A stretch of 13,030 nt of DNA, from assembly GCA_903827735.1 (NCBI GenBank), contig CAIKJM010000142.1, positions 1 to 13,030 on the forward strand, given 5' to 3'. The notes beneath the pieces were generated by a model. The model ran no database searches and had not been told where the DNA came from. It saw nothing but the letters and a program-made list of their open reading frames with translations. The first letter of the stretch is position 1. Every line of letters begins with the position of its first letter. Positions 1 to 8,000 of this stretch are shown piece after piece. Position numbers and translations under genes: made by a program. This stretch comes from an uncultured Rhodanobacter sp. (GTDB lineage Bacteria > Pseudomonadota > Gammaproteobacteria > Xanthomonadales > Rhodanobacteraceae).

Positions 1-449
1 ACCGGTACTTGATGGTCGAAGAGGAGGTGAAGGGCGTGCTCGCCTACAACCAGCCCGCCGGCCATCTCGACGACGGGGAAAGCCTGCTGGAGGCAGCCGT
101 GCGCGAAACGCTGGAGGAAACCGGCTGGACGGTGGAGCTTTCGCACCTGATTGCTGTCGATCAGTGGCGCAGCACCGAACACGGTGACGCAGTGATCCGT
201 TTCAGCTTCGCCGCGAAGGCGCTGAGTCACGATGCCGCACGCCCGCTAGATGCGGGTATCCAACGCGCGCTGTGGCTGACGCGCAGCGAGATCGCCGCGC
301 TGGGCGATCGCCTGCGCAGCCCGCTTGTACTTATGAGCATCGACGCTTGGCTGGCCGGCCAGCGACTTCCGCTGAGCACCTTGGGCTACATACCTGATCA
401 AGGCAGCCCCGATCGGGCCGCTCATCCGGCGGCGGAAGACAGCGCATGA
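1..449 (+). CDS. nudJ: NudJ-like Nudix phosphatase, 5' end outside window
   Basis: The reading frame is open from the first base, so the gene is cut by the window edge. The TTG at 9 is not the real start, because codons upstream (Arg-Tyr-Leu) continue the family's N-terminal strand. About 15-20 residues are missing compared with E. coli NudJ (about 153 aa). The full Nudix box G-x5-E-x7-RE-x2-EE-x-G is encoded at 60-128 (GHLDDGE...RETLEETGW). The preceding NQPAGHL and the later RSPLV segment match NudJ. The family hydrolyses nucleoside tri- and diphosphates and hydroxymethylpyrimidine pyrophosphate in the cytoplasm, using Mg2+ held by the Nudix-box glutamates. The stop codon overlaps the mnmA start (ATGA, 446-449), implying translational coupling. 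The nudJ-mnmA-hflD order is the same as in E. coli, which supports the call. The last 20 or so residues (Asp/Ala/Pro-rich) are a non-conserved tail. Confidence 0.88.
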   Translation, partial: RYLMVEEEVKGVLAYNQPAGHLDDGESLLEAAVRETLEETGWTVELSHLIAVDQWRSTEHGDAVIRFSFAAKALSHDAARPLDAGIQRALWLTRSEIAALGDRLRSPLVLMSIDAWLAGQRLPLSTLGYIPDQGSPDRAAHPAAEDSA

Positions 450-1600
450 AGGTCATGCTCGGTATCTCCGGCGGCGTCGACTCGTCGGTGGCGGCGCTGC
501 TGCTGCAAAAGGCTGGGTACGAAGTCGACGGCCTGTTCATGCAGAACTGGGAGGAAGACGACCGCAGCGGCCCGTGCACTACCGACGCCGACCGCAAGGA
601 CGCCGTCGCCGTTTGCGGCCGGCTCGGTATTCCGTTTCACGCGCGTAATTTCGCCGCGGCCTACTGGGACGGCGTGTTCGAACATTTTCTCGCGGAATAT
701 CGCGCCGGGCGCACGCCAAACCCTGACGTGCTGTGCAATCGGGAGATCAAGTTCAAGACGTTTCTCGACGAGGCACGCTCGCTCGGCGCGGAAAAAATTG
801 CGACCGGCCACTACGCGCGCGTCGACTGCAGTAATGGAGCCTATCGCCTGCTGCGCGCGGTGGATACGGCCAAGGATCAGACCTATTTTCTGCACGCCCT
901 GGGCCAGCAGCAGCTGGCGGCTACGCTGTTTCCGGTCGGCGAGATCGAAAAGCCGCGCGTGCGCGAAATGGCGCGCGAGGCTGCCCTGCCGACGCACGCG
1001 AAAAAGGATTCCACCGGCATCTGCTTTATCGGCGAACGCGATTTCCGCAGCTTTCTCGCGCAGTACATTCCCGCGCGGCCCGGCGAGATGCACACGCCGA
1101 ACGGCGAGTTGATCGGCGAGCATCAGGGCGTGATGTATTACACGCTGGGCCAGCGCAACGGCCTGGGCATCGGCGGCCGCCACGGCGCCAGCGGCGAAGC
1201 TTGGTATGTCGTCGGCAAGGACGTGGCCGCCAACGTGCTGTATATCGCCCAGGGTGGCGAGAACGACTGGCTGTATTCCCGACGGCTGCAGACGGAGGCG
1301 CCCACCTGGGTTGCCGGCGTTGCCCCGGCCGCGCAGTTCCGCTGCACGGCCAAAACCCGCTATCGCCAGATCGACCAGCCCTGCACCGTCGAGGTCAATG
1401 AAAACGGCCTTGAGGTACGCTTCGACGACCCACAGCGCGCCGTGACGCCGGGCCAGTCCGTGGTTTTCTACGACGGCGAGGTCTGCCTCGGCGGCGCCAT
1501 CATTGCGGCCACCGACGCGCCTTACGGTGGCCTGCTGCCGGCCTTCACACCCTCAGCGGCATCCCCCACTGTTTCCGGAGAAACACAAGCTCGTGTTTGA
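446..1600 (+). CDS. mnmA: tRNA-specific 2-thiouridylase MnmA
   Basis: Predicted 384 aa cytoplasmic enzyme that makes the 2-thio group of s2U34 in the wobble position of Lys, Glu and Gln tRNAs, using ATP and sulfur delivered through a relay. The PP-loop SGGVDSS (residues 8-14) adenylates the uridine. The two catalytic cysteines are visible: Cys97 in DVLCNREIKF and Cys193 in STGICFIGER. The GHYAR and TLGQRNGLGIGG blocks are also typical of the family. The start is ATG 446, overlapping the nudJ stop, with GGAAG at 434-438 seven bases upstream. The protein is slightly longer than E. coli MnmA (about 368 aa) because of a low-complexity tail after the final conserved CLGGAII. The downstream neighbour hflD begins at, or overlaps, the mnmA end. 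Identification is near certain. Confidence 0.98.
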   Translation: MKVMLGISGGVDSSVAALLLQKAGYEVDGLFMQNWEEDDRSGPCTTDADRKDAVAVCGRLGIPFHARNFAAAYWDGVFEHFLAEYRAGRTPNPDVLCNREIKFKTFLDEARSLGAEKIATGHYARVDCSNGAYRLLRAVDTAKDQTYFLHALGQQQLAATLFPVGEIEKPRVREMAREAALPTHAKKDSTGICFIGERDFRSFLAQYIPARPGEMHTPNGELIGEHQGVMYYTLGQRNGLGIGGRHGASGEAWYVVGKDVAANVLYIAQGGENDWLYSRRLQTEAPTWVAGVAPAAQFRCTAKTRYRQIDQPCTVEVNENGLEVRFDDPQRAVTPGQSVVFYDGEVCLGGAIIAATDAPYGGLLPAFTPSAASPTVSGETQARV

Positions 1601-1610
1601 CACTTTTGCC

Positions 1611-2234
1611 ATGAATGAAGAGCGTGTGCTCGCCCTTGCCGGCCTGTTCCAGGCCTGCGCGCTGGCGCAGCAGCTCGCCAACGACGGACGCTGCGACGAG
1701 GGCGTCATGGAAGCCAGCGTGGCCAGTATTTTCCGCATCGACGCGCCGTCCGTAGTCGGCGTTTACGGTTCGATTTCGAGCGTGCGGCTGGGCCTGCGCA
1801 ACCTCATTGCCCAACTCGACGAGAGCGACCGCGACATGTCGATCACTCGTATGGTGGTCACGGTGATGAGGCTGGAGCGCAGCCTGTCGCGCCGATCGGA
1901 GCTGCTGGAGAAACTGCAGCAGGGCATCGTCGCGGCACAGCGCCAGGTCGAGCACTTCGGCCAGGGCTCGCCGCAGGTCTACGGCCGCCTGGCCGAGCTG
2001 TATGCCTCGACGCTATCCACGCTGAAGCCGCGCGTGATGGTCAGCGGCAATCCACAGCAGCTCGCCCTGCCGGCCGTGGTGGAGAAGGTCCGCAGCAACC
2101 TGCTGGCGGCCGTGCGCTCGGCCGTGCTGTGGCGCCAGGTCGGCGGCCGGCAGTGGCAGCTGATCCTGTATCGGCGCCAGTGCAGCATGCTGGCGCGCGG
2201 CATGCTGACCGGGGCGACGCTGGACAACCGCTGA
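1611..2234 (+). CDS. hflD: HflD, lysogenization-regulator homologue
   Basis: Predicted 207 aa, mostly helical, peripheral inner-membrane protein. In E. coli HflD binds phage lambda CII and affects the lysis/lysogeny decision; its normal cellular role is not settled. Family blocks visible are LALAGLFQA near the N-terminus, the VYG and LRNL region, QRQVEHF in the middle, and AAVRSAVLWRQVGG near the C-terminus, which closely resembles the E. coli AAVLWHQVGG block. I chose ATG 1611 because the conserved LALAG follows at the usual distance. An in-frame GTG at 1593 is a real alternative: it has GGAG at 1577-1580, would overlap the mnmA stop by 8 bases, and would give 213 aa, the E. coli length. The gene follows mnmA directly, as in E. 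coli, but is not followed by purB. Confidence 0.95.
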   Translation: MNEERVLALAGLFQACALAQQLANDGRCDEGVMEASVASIFRIDAPSVVGVYGSISSVRLGLRNLIAQLDESDRDMSITRMVVTVMRLERSLSRRSELLEKLQQGIVAAQRQVEHFGQGSPQVYGRLAELYASTLSTLKPRVMVSGNPQQLALPAVVEKVRSNLLAAVRSAVLWRQVGGRQWQLILYRRQCSMLARGMLTGATLDNR

Positions 2235-2279
2235 AGAGTGCGGTCCACTCGGCGCATCACCCTCGCGCCGGGACAAACC

Positions 2280-2681
2280 ATGCAAAGCACGCTGGTCAGA
2301 CGCTCGTTTTCCGTGATCGAACGGATCGGACTGCTGGTCATCCTCATCGCCACGCTGTTTGCCGTGATCGGCGAAGTGCGACAGATGATTGCAGCAGGGC
2401 ATTCCGCCGTCAGCGATCTGCTGCTGCTTTTCATGTACATCGAGCTCATCTCGATGGTCGAGGTGTACTGGCACGCCGGCAAGCTGCCCGTGCGCATGCC
2501 GCTGTATATCGCGATGGTCGCGCTGGCCCGGCACATGATGGTCGACCAGCAGCTGCCTGCGCTCGATCTGCTGGGAACGGCCGGCGCAGTACTCATCCTC
2601 GCGCTATCGGTGATCGTGGTCCGCTACGGGCATTTGAAATTGCCCTACAACGACTCGATCGACGGGCGGCACCTGAGCTGA
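2280..2681 (+). CDS. psiE: PsiE-family inner membrane protein
   Basis: Predicted 133 aa protein with four hydrophobic segments (about residues 16-33, 44-64, 72-88 and 95-114), the size and layout of E. coli PsiE (136 aa). The stretch FMYIELISMVEVYW followed by LPVRMPLYIAMVALAR and MMVD corresponds to the conserved PsiE core (FLYFEFIALI..FPLRYFVYIGITAIVR..IVD). The biochemical function is unknown; the name comes from phosphate-starvation induction in E. coli. The start is ATG 2280, with GGGA at 2270-2273 six bases upstream. A GTG at 2238 is in frame but adds non-conserved residues. It lies 45 bases after hflD on the same strand, so it may be read from the mnmA-hflD transcript. I see no Pho box in the short gap before it, so phosphate control is not supported by this sequence. 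Confidence 0.85.
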   Translation: MQSTLVRRSFSVIERIGLLVILIATLFAVIGEVRQMIAAGHSAVSDLLLLFMYIELISMVEVYWHAGKLPVRMPLYIAMVALARHMMVDQQLPALDLLGTAGAVLILALSVIVVRYGHLKLPYNDSIDGRHLS

Positions 2682-2702
2682 TCGCTCCGCGTCGTGGCCT
2701 CC

Positions 2703-2708
2703 TATAGT
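2703..2708 (+). promoter_or_regulatory. Candidate -10 element upstream of the two-component genes
   Basis: TATAGT lies in the 119-base gap (2682-2800) between psiE and the response regulator, about 93 bases before the start codon. No convincing -35 hexamer sits 16-18 bases upstream, so this would be an activator-dependent or weak promoter. No terminator hairpin was found after psiE, so read-through from the upstream genes is possible. Confidence 0.3.
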
Positions 2709-2800
2709 CGACCCGGCTCATCCAAAAGGTCTGCACAAGCATTCCCGTCCACGATAGAACGCACCCCTGCCCGCCTTCGCTGAACTTCTGGTAGCCCGAC

Positions 2801-3466
2801 GTGCACATCCTGCTTGTGGAAGACGATATACAGCTCGGCGAAGCGATCCGGCACGCGCTCGAGCAGCAGTCCTATGCGGTGACCTGGCTGCGCGATGGCA
2901 ACGAGGCGGCGCGCGCGCTGCGAGATCCCACCGCCGATCTGGTGCTGCTCGATCTCGGCCTGCCCGGCAAGGACGGCATGGACGTACTGCTGGAAGCGCG
3001 CCGCCAGGGCATCAAAACGCCGATCCTGGTGCTGACCGCGCGCGATGCCATCGACACGCGCATTCGCGGGCTCGATCTGGGCGCCGACGATTTCCTGGTG
3101 AAGCCCTTTCACCTCGGTGAGCTGGCGGCGCGCATCCGCTCGCTTACCCGAAGAGCGCAGGGTCTTGCCGATAACCTGATCGAAGCCGGCGGCATGCGGC
3201 TCAACCTTTCCACCGCCGAAGTCGAGTTTCGCGGTGAAAAGGTCAACCTGACCCGCCGCGAGCTTGCCCTGCTGCAGGTCTTGATGGAGCGCGCCGGGCG
3301 CATCGTGCGCCGCGACGCGCTGGAAAATTCGGTCTATGGCCTGGATACGATAGTCGAACGCAATGCGATCGAGGTGCAGGTGCACTGGCTGCGGCGCAAG
3401 CTCAGCCCGGAGGTGATCACCACCGTGCGCGGCATCGGCTACATGGTGCCGCGCGAGGCCAAGTAA
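2801..3466 (+). CDS. OmpR/PhoB-family response regulator (QseB/PmrA-like)
   Basis: Predicted 221 aa DNA-binding response regulator. The receiver domain (about 1-115) has the acidic pair Asp8/Asp9, the phosphoacceptor Asp51 (LVLLDLGLPGKDG), the switch Thr79 and the conserved Lys101 (FLVKPF). The C-terminal winged helix (about 125-218) has LTRRELALLQVL, the recognition-helix region with RNAIEVQVHWLRRKL, and the wing TVRGIGYMV typical of the OmpR family. The LGADDFLVKPF and RDAIDTRIRGLDLG wording is closest in feel to the QseB/PmrA/BasR branch. Translation starts at GTG 2801, since MHILLVEDD is the family N-terminus, with only a weak ribosome site. The cognate kinase follows after 64 bases, and a full RND pump lies downstream on the same strand, making the pump the likely target. 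The signal is unknown. Confidence 0.95.
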   Translation: MHILLVEDDIQLGEAIRHALEQQSYAVTWLRDGNEAARALRDPTADLVLLDLGLPGKDGMDVLLEARRQGIKTPILVLTARDAIDTRIRGLDLGADDFLVKPFHLGELAARIRSLTRRAQGLADNLIEAGGMRLNLSTAEVEFRGEKVNLTRRELALLQVLMERAGRIVRRDALENSVYGLDTIVERNAIEVQVHWLRRKLSPEVITTVRGIGYMVPREAK

Positions 3467-3475
3467 CATCCCCGC

Positions 3476-3520
3476 ATGAGCACGCGAACACAACCTATGG
3501 GCCCGAGCGCATTTCCATGA
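3476..3520 (+). other. 14-codon short ORF between regulator and kinase genes
   Basis: An ATG at 3476 opens a 14-codon frame ending in TGA at 3518-3520. That stop overlaps the ATG at 3517 of a second, 5-codon frame (3517-3534), whose own TGA overlaps the kinase ATG at 3531. The two mini-frames thus bridge the gap from the response regulator to the kinase by ATGA-type overlaps. No good ribosome site precedes 3476, and there is no homology to invoke. It could be translational coupling or simple coincidence. Confidence 0.25.
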
Positions 3521-3530
3521 AGGTGGCCCG

Positions 3531-4919
3531 ATGAGAACGGCCAGTTTGCGCACGCGCCTGACCTGGCTGATCATCGCCGTGCAAATCAGCGTGCTGATCC
3601 CGCTGGGTGTTCTAAGTTACCAGCGCGAACTCAGCGAAATGGATCACCTGCTGGACGGCCGCCTGGCGCAGGCCGGGCGCACGTTGGGCACCTTGATCGA
3701 ACACGTATCGACGCTGTCCGCGCGCGGCTCGGGTAGCGCCGTTCTGCCGGATGATGCCTTGCGCGGCGTGATGGTGCGCGTACACGAGCGCAACTTCGAG
3801 CCGGAGGTAGGCTTTCAGGCCTACGCAGCGGACGGCCATCTGCTGGCCGCCACAGCGAATCTCGCCAGCTTGCCACCACCGCCGATCTCAGAGCGCGGCT
3901 TTCGTGACCTGAGCCTGCAGGATCAGAGCTGGCGCATCTTTACGCTGAAGAATCAGGCCGGCCTGGTGATACGTATCGGCGAACGTTCCGACAACCGGCG
4001 CGCGATCACCCGCGCACTGTTGATGGAACACAGCCTGCCGCTGATCATCGGCTTGCCGCTGCTCGCCCTGCTCGCCAGCTGGGCGGTCGGGCGCGGGCTG
4101 CGGCCGCTCGATCGACTCGCCGAACACCTGGCCCGGCGACTACCCGGCAGCCGGCAGCCGGTTGCCGTGGACGACGCGCCGCGCGAAATCACGCCGCTGC
4201 TGTTAACCCTAAACCAGCAAATCGAGCGGCTCGAAGACACCATCGAACGCGAACACCGCTTTGCCGGTGACGTGGCGCACGAGCTGCGCACGCCGCTGGC
4301 CGCCACCATGATTCATCTGGAAAGCGCGCAGATCGCCGGCAGCGCGGCGGAAGTCGATGCCATGCTGCGAAGCGCGCAGCTCAGCCTGGCGCGACTGGCG
4401 CGTCGCATCGAACAGATTCTGGCACTCGCACGGCTTGAGTCCGGCGCCGCCTCAGAGCAGCGAACGACCATCGAACTGGTCGGGCTGACCACCGAAGTCA
4501 TCGAAGAGCTGGCACCGCTGATTGCCGAAAAAGATATCGAACTCAGCCTTACCACCAACACGGGACGCATTCCGGTCAGTGGCCATGAAGTGGCGCTGAC
4601 GGCCATGTTCCGCAACCTCATCGAGAATGCGCTGCGCTACTCGGAATCGAGTGGTCGGGTCGATGTATCCATCCAGCGCGAGGCCAGCGCCGTGATCATC
4701 GCCATTTCCGACGACGGCCCGGGCATTCCACCGGATCGACGCGAGGCAGTGTTCGAGCGCTTCCATCGTGAGGTGGAAAGCGAATCCCGCGGTCATGGCC
4801 TCGGCCTCAGTATCGTGCAGCGGGCCATCCAGCTGCATCAGGCCCATATCGAGCTGTTGGCCTCGCCGTTTGGCCGCGGACTGCAGGTGCGCATCCGCAT
4901 GGCGAGTGCCAACCGCTGA
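3531..4919 (+). CDS. Sensor histidine kinase (QseC-like, HAMP-containing)
   Basis: Predicted 462 aa inner-membrane kinase partnered with the preceding response regulator. TM1 is at about 10-30 and TM2 at about 168-187, with a periplasmic sensor domain of roughly 135 residues between them. A HAMP-like linker follows (GLRPLDRLAEHL, about 189-240). The HisKA domain has phosphoacceptor His250 in FAGDVAHELRTPLAA. The ATPase domain has the N-box RNLIENALRY (361-370), the G1 box DDGPGIP (394-400), FERF (408-411) and the G2 box GHGLGLS (421-427). All catalytic elements are present, so it should be active. ATG 3531 has AAGGTGG just upstream. The periplasmic domain lacks a recognisable metal-binding cluster or PAS signature, so the ligand cannot be named. 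The gap to the next gene is 168 bases. Confidence 0.95.
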   Translation: MRTASLRTRLTWLIIAVQISVLIPLGVLSYQRELSEMDHLLDGRLAQAGRTLGTLIEHVSTLSARGSGSAVLPDDALRGVMVRVHERNFEPEVGFQAYAADGHLLAATANLASLPPPPISERGFRDLSLQDQSWRIFTLKNQAGLVIRIGERSDNRRAITRALLMEHSLPLIIGLPLLALLASWAVGRGLRPLDRLAEHLARRLPGSRQPVAVDDAPREITPLLLTLNQQIERLEDTIEREHRFAGDVAHELRTPLAATMIHLESAQIAGSAAEVDAMLRSAQLSLARLARRIEQILALARLESGAASEQRTTIELVGLTTEVIEELAPLIAEKDIELSLTTNTGRIPVSGHEVALTAMFRNLIENALRYSESSGRVDVSIQREASAVIIAISDDGPGIPPDRREAVFERFHREVESESRGHGLGLSIVQRAIQLHQAHIELLASPFGRGLQVRIRMASANR

Positions 4920-4938
4920 GTCCGCACGAAGGCTGCCC

Positions 4939-4954
4939 GAATGGATGGCCATTC
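4939..4954 (+). repeat. Inverted repeat in the kinase-pump intergenic region
   Basis: GAATGG and CCATTC flank a 4-base loop, 20 bases after the kinase stop; GGCT (4931-4934) and AGCC (4955-4958) can extend the stem across a bulge. No T-run follows, so it is not an intrinsic terminator. A second weaker pair, GATTGC (5003-5008) and GCAATC (5020-5025), lies downstream. The 168-base gap (4920-5087) is large for an operon, so it may contain the pump promoter and an operator for the response regulator, but I see no clear -35/-10 pair. Confidence 0.3.
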
Positions 4955-5087
4955 AGCCGCCAGCAGGTCGTGCAAGCATCCAAAAAGGTTTAGCAAAGGC
5001 TGGATTGCGATGATCCCGGGCAATCGTTGATGCGACCGCGGCGCTGTCCGTGGTGGTGCACGAACCAACTGCCCACTGGAAACATCC

Positions 5088-8000
5088 ATGCTCGGTCTCG
5101 TCCGCTTAGCCTTGTCGCGACCCTATACTTTTGTGGTGCTGGCACTGGTCATCCTGATCGCCGGTCCGCTGGCGGCGTTGCGCACGCCGACCGATATCTT
5201 TCCCAATATCGGCATTCCGGTGATCAGCGTGGTGTGGACCTACAAGGGTCTGCCGCCGAACCAGATGTCGGGTCGCGTGATCTATTACTACGAGCGCACC
5301 CTGACCACGTCGGTCAACAACATCGAGCACATCGAGTCACAGTCGCTGCCTGGCGCTGGCGTAGTGAAGATCTTTTTCCAGCCCGGCACCGACATCCGCA
5401 CGGCCACGGCGCAGGTCACATCCATTTCGCAGACGGTGGTCAAGCAGATGCCCCCCGGCATCACACCGCCGCTAATCCTCAACTACAACGCTTCGACCGT
5501 GCCGGTGCTGCAGATGGCGCTGTCGAGCAAGACGCTGTCCGAATCGAAGATCCGCGATATCGCGCAGAACGACGTCCGCACCACGCTGACCTCGGTCGAT
5601 GGCGTGGCGATCCCGACACCGTATGGCGGCAAGCAGCGCCAGATCACGATGGATCTGGACCCGCAGGCGCTCGACGCCAAGGGCCTCTCGGCGCAGGACG
5701 TGGCCAATGCACTGGCCTCGCAGAATCAGATCATCCCGGTCGGCACCGCCAAGATCGGCACGTACGAATACAACGTCAAGCTCAACAACAGTCCCAAGGC
5801 ATTCGAAGACCTCAACAACCTGCCGATCAAGACGATCAATGGCGCCACCATCACCATCGGGCAGGTCGCCCACGTACGCGACGGCTCTCCGCCACAGAAC
5901 AACGTGGTGCGCGTCGACGGCAAACGCGCGGTACTGATGCCAATCCTGAAGACCGGCAGCGCCTCGACGCTCGCGGTGGTCGCCGGCGTCAAGAAGCTGA
6001 TGCCGCTGATCGAGGAGACGATGCCGCCGTCGCTGAAGATCTCCATGCTCAACGATCAGTCGGTCTTCGTGAAAGAAGCCATCGCGTCCGTGGCGCGCGA
6101 GGGCATCATTGCGGCCCTGCTGACCTCGGTGATGATTCTGATCTTTCTCGGCAGCTGGCGCTCTACGCTCATCATTGCCGTATCGATTCCGCTATCGATC
6201 CTCTCGGCGATTGCGCTGCTGTCCGCCACCGGTCAGACGCTCAATGTGATGACACTGGGTGGTCTGGCGCTGGCGGTCGGCATCCTGGTCGACGATGCCA
6301 CCGTCACCATCGAAAACATCAACTGGCACCTCGAGCAGGGCAAAGACGTCAAAACGGCGATCCTGGACGGCGCTGCGCAAATCGTCACGCCGGCCTTTGT
6401 GTCGCTGCTGTGCATATGCATCGTGTTCGTGCCGATGTTCATGCTCGACGGCATCGCTGGCTTCCTGTTCCGGCCGATGGCGCTGGCGGTGATTTTCGCC
6501 ATGGCCTCGTCGTTCGTGCTATCACGCACGCTGGTGCCGACTATGGCGATGTTTCTGCTGAAACCGCACGTCACCGAAGCCGGCGGCGGCGATCATCCGG
6601 AAGACGGCTATATCAACCATCACGAGGGCGATCAGCACAAGGCCACGCGCCACGTGCTTGTGCGCAGGGCGATCGCATTCCAGCTGGCGTTCGAGCATCG
6701 CTTCACCCAGATTCGCGATGGCTACTACGCCTTGCTTGGTGCGGCCCTGGCCCATCGTCGCCTTTTCATTATGGGCTTCCTCGGTTTCGTGCTGATTTCG
6801 TTCGCGCTGGTGCCGTTCCTCGGCCGCGACTTTTTCCCGGACGTCGATGCCGGCGCCATCGCACTCCACGTACGTGCGCCGATGGGCACGCGCGTGGAGG
6901 AAACAGCGGCCGAGTTCGACCACATCGAAAACGCCATTCGAGAGGTGATTCCGGCGAACCAGCTCGACACCATCATCGACAACATTGGCTTGCCGTTGAG
7001 CAGCGTGAACCTGGTCTACAGCAATACCGGCACTATCGGCCCGCAGGATGGTGATATCCAGATCGCGTTGAAGGAAGGCCATTCGCCGACCGCCGACTTC
7101 GTCAAGACCCTGCGCGAGCAGCTGCCGAAGTCATTCCCAGGCACGGAATTCGCCTTTCTGCCGGCCGACATGACCAGCCAGATTCTGAACTTTGGTGCAC
7201 CCGCGCCGCTGGACGTTTCGATTACCGGTCGAGATAGTACCGAAAACGAAGCGTATGCGATGCAGATCATGAAGAAGCTGCGCTCTGTCCCCGGCATCGC
7301 CGACGTGCGCCTGCAGCAGAGCACCAGCTATCCGCAGTTGAACGTGCACGTCGATCGCACGCGCGCCGATGCGCTGGGCATCACCGAACGCGATGTCACC
7401 AACAGCATGGTCGCCTCGCTCGCCGGCAGCGGCCAGGTGGCGCCGGCTTTCTGGCTCGATCCAAAAAATGGCGTGTCCTACGCAATCGTCGCCGCCACGC
7501 CGCAGTACAAGATGGATTCGATGGCGGATCTGGCGCGTCTGCCGGTGACCTCATCCAGCGACAAGGCCAGCCAGATGCTCGGCGGCATCGCCAGCGTTAC
7601 GCGCGAACCCAGCGCCGCGGTGGTTTCGCACTACAACATCCTGCCCTCGTTCGATATCTACGCCGCCGTGCAGGACCGCGACCTTGGCGCGGTCAGCACC
7701 GACGTCAACAAGGTGCTGGCGCAGTTTGCCAGCACGCGTCCCAAGGGCACGCTGGTGACGCTGCGCGGTCAGGTCGGCACGATGAATGAGGCCTTCAGCG
7801 GACTGCTGTTCGGCCTGCTCGGCGCGGTGGTGATGATCTACCTGCTGATCGTGGTCAACTTTCAGTCGTGGCTCGATCCGTTCGTGATCATCACCGCCCT
7901 GCCCGCCGCGCTGGCCGGCATCGTGTGGATGCTGTTTGTCAGCCACACCACGCTGTCGGTGCCCGCATTGACCGGCGCCATCATGTGCATGGGCGTGGCC

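Noticed and set aside
422..1183. 253-codon open frame on the - strand opposite mnmA
   Set aside because: Antisense shadow of mnmA, whose catalytic motifs are all in the + frame; Ala/Arg/His-rich with no domain.
2129..2707. 192-codon + strand frame across the end of hflD and psiE
   Set aside because: It overlaps two recognisable genes out of frame and has shadow-like Arg/Ala/His composition.
5027..7054. 675-codon + strand frame overlapping the permease
   Set aside because: Out-of-frame shadow of the RND permease, Arg/His/Gly-rich with no membrane segments; the permease frame is conserved end to end.
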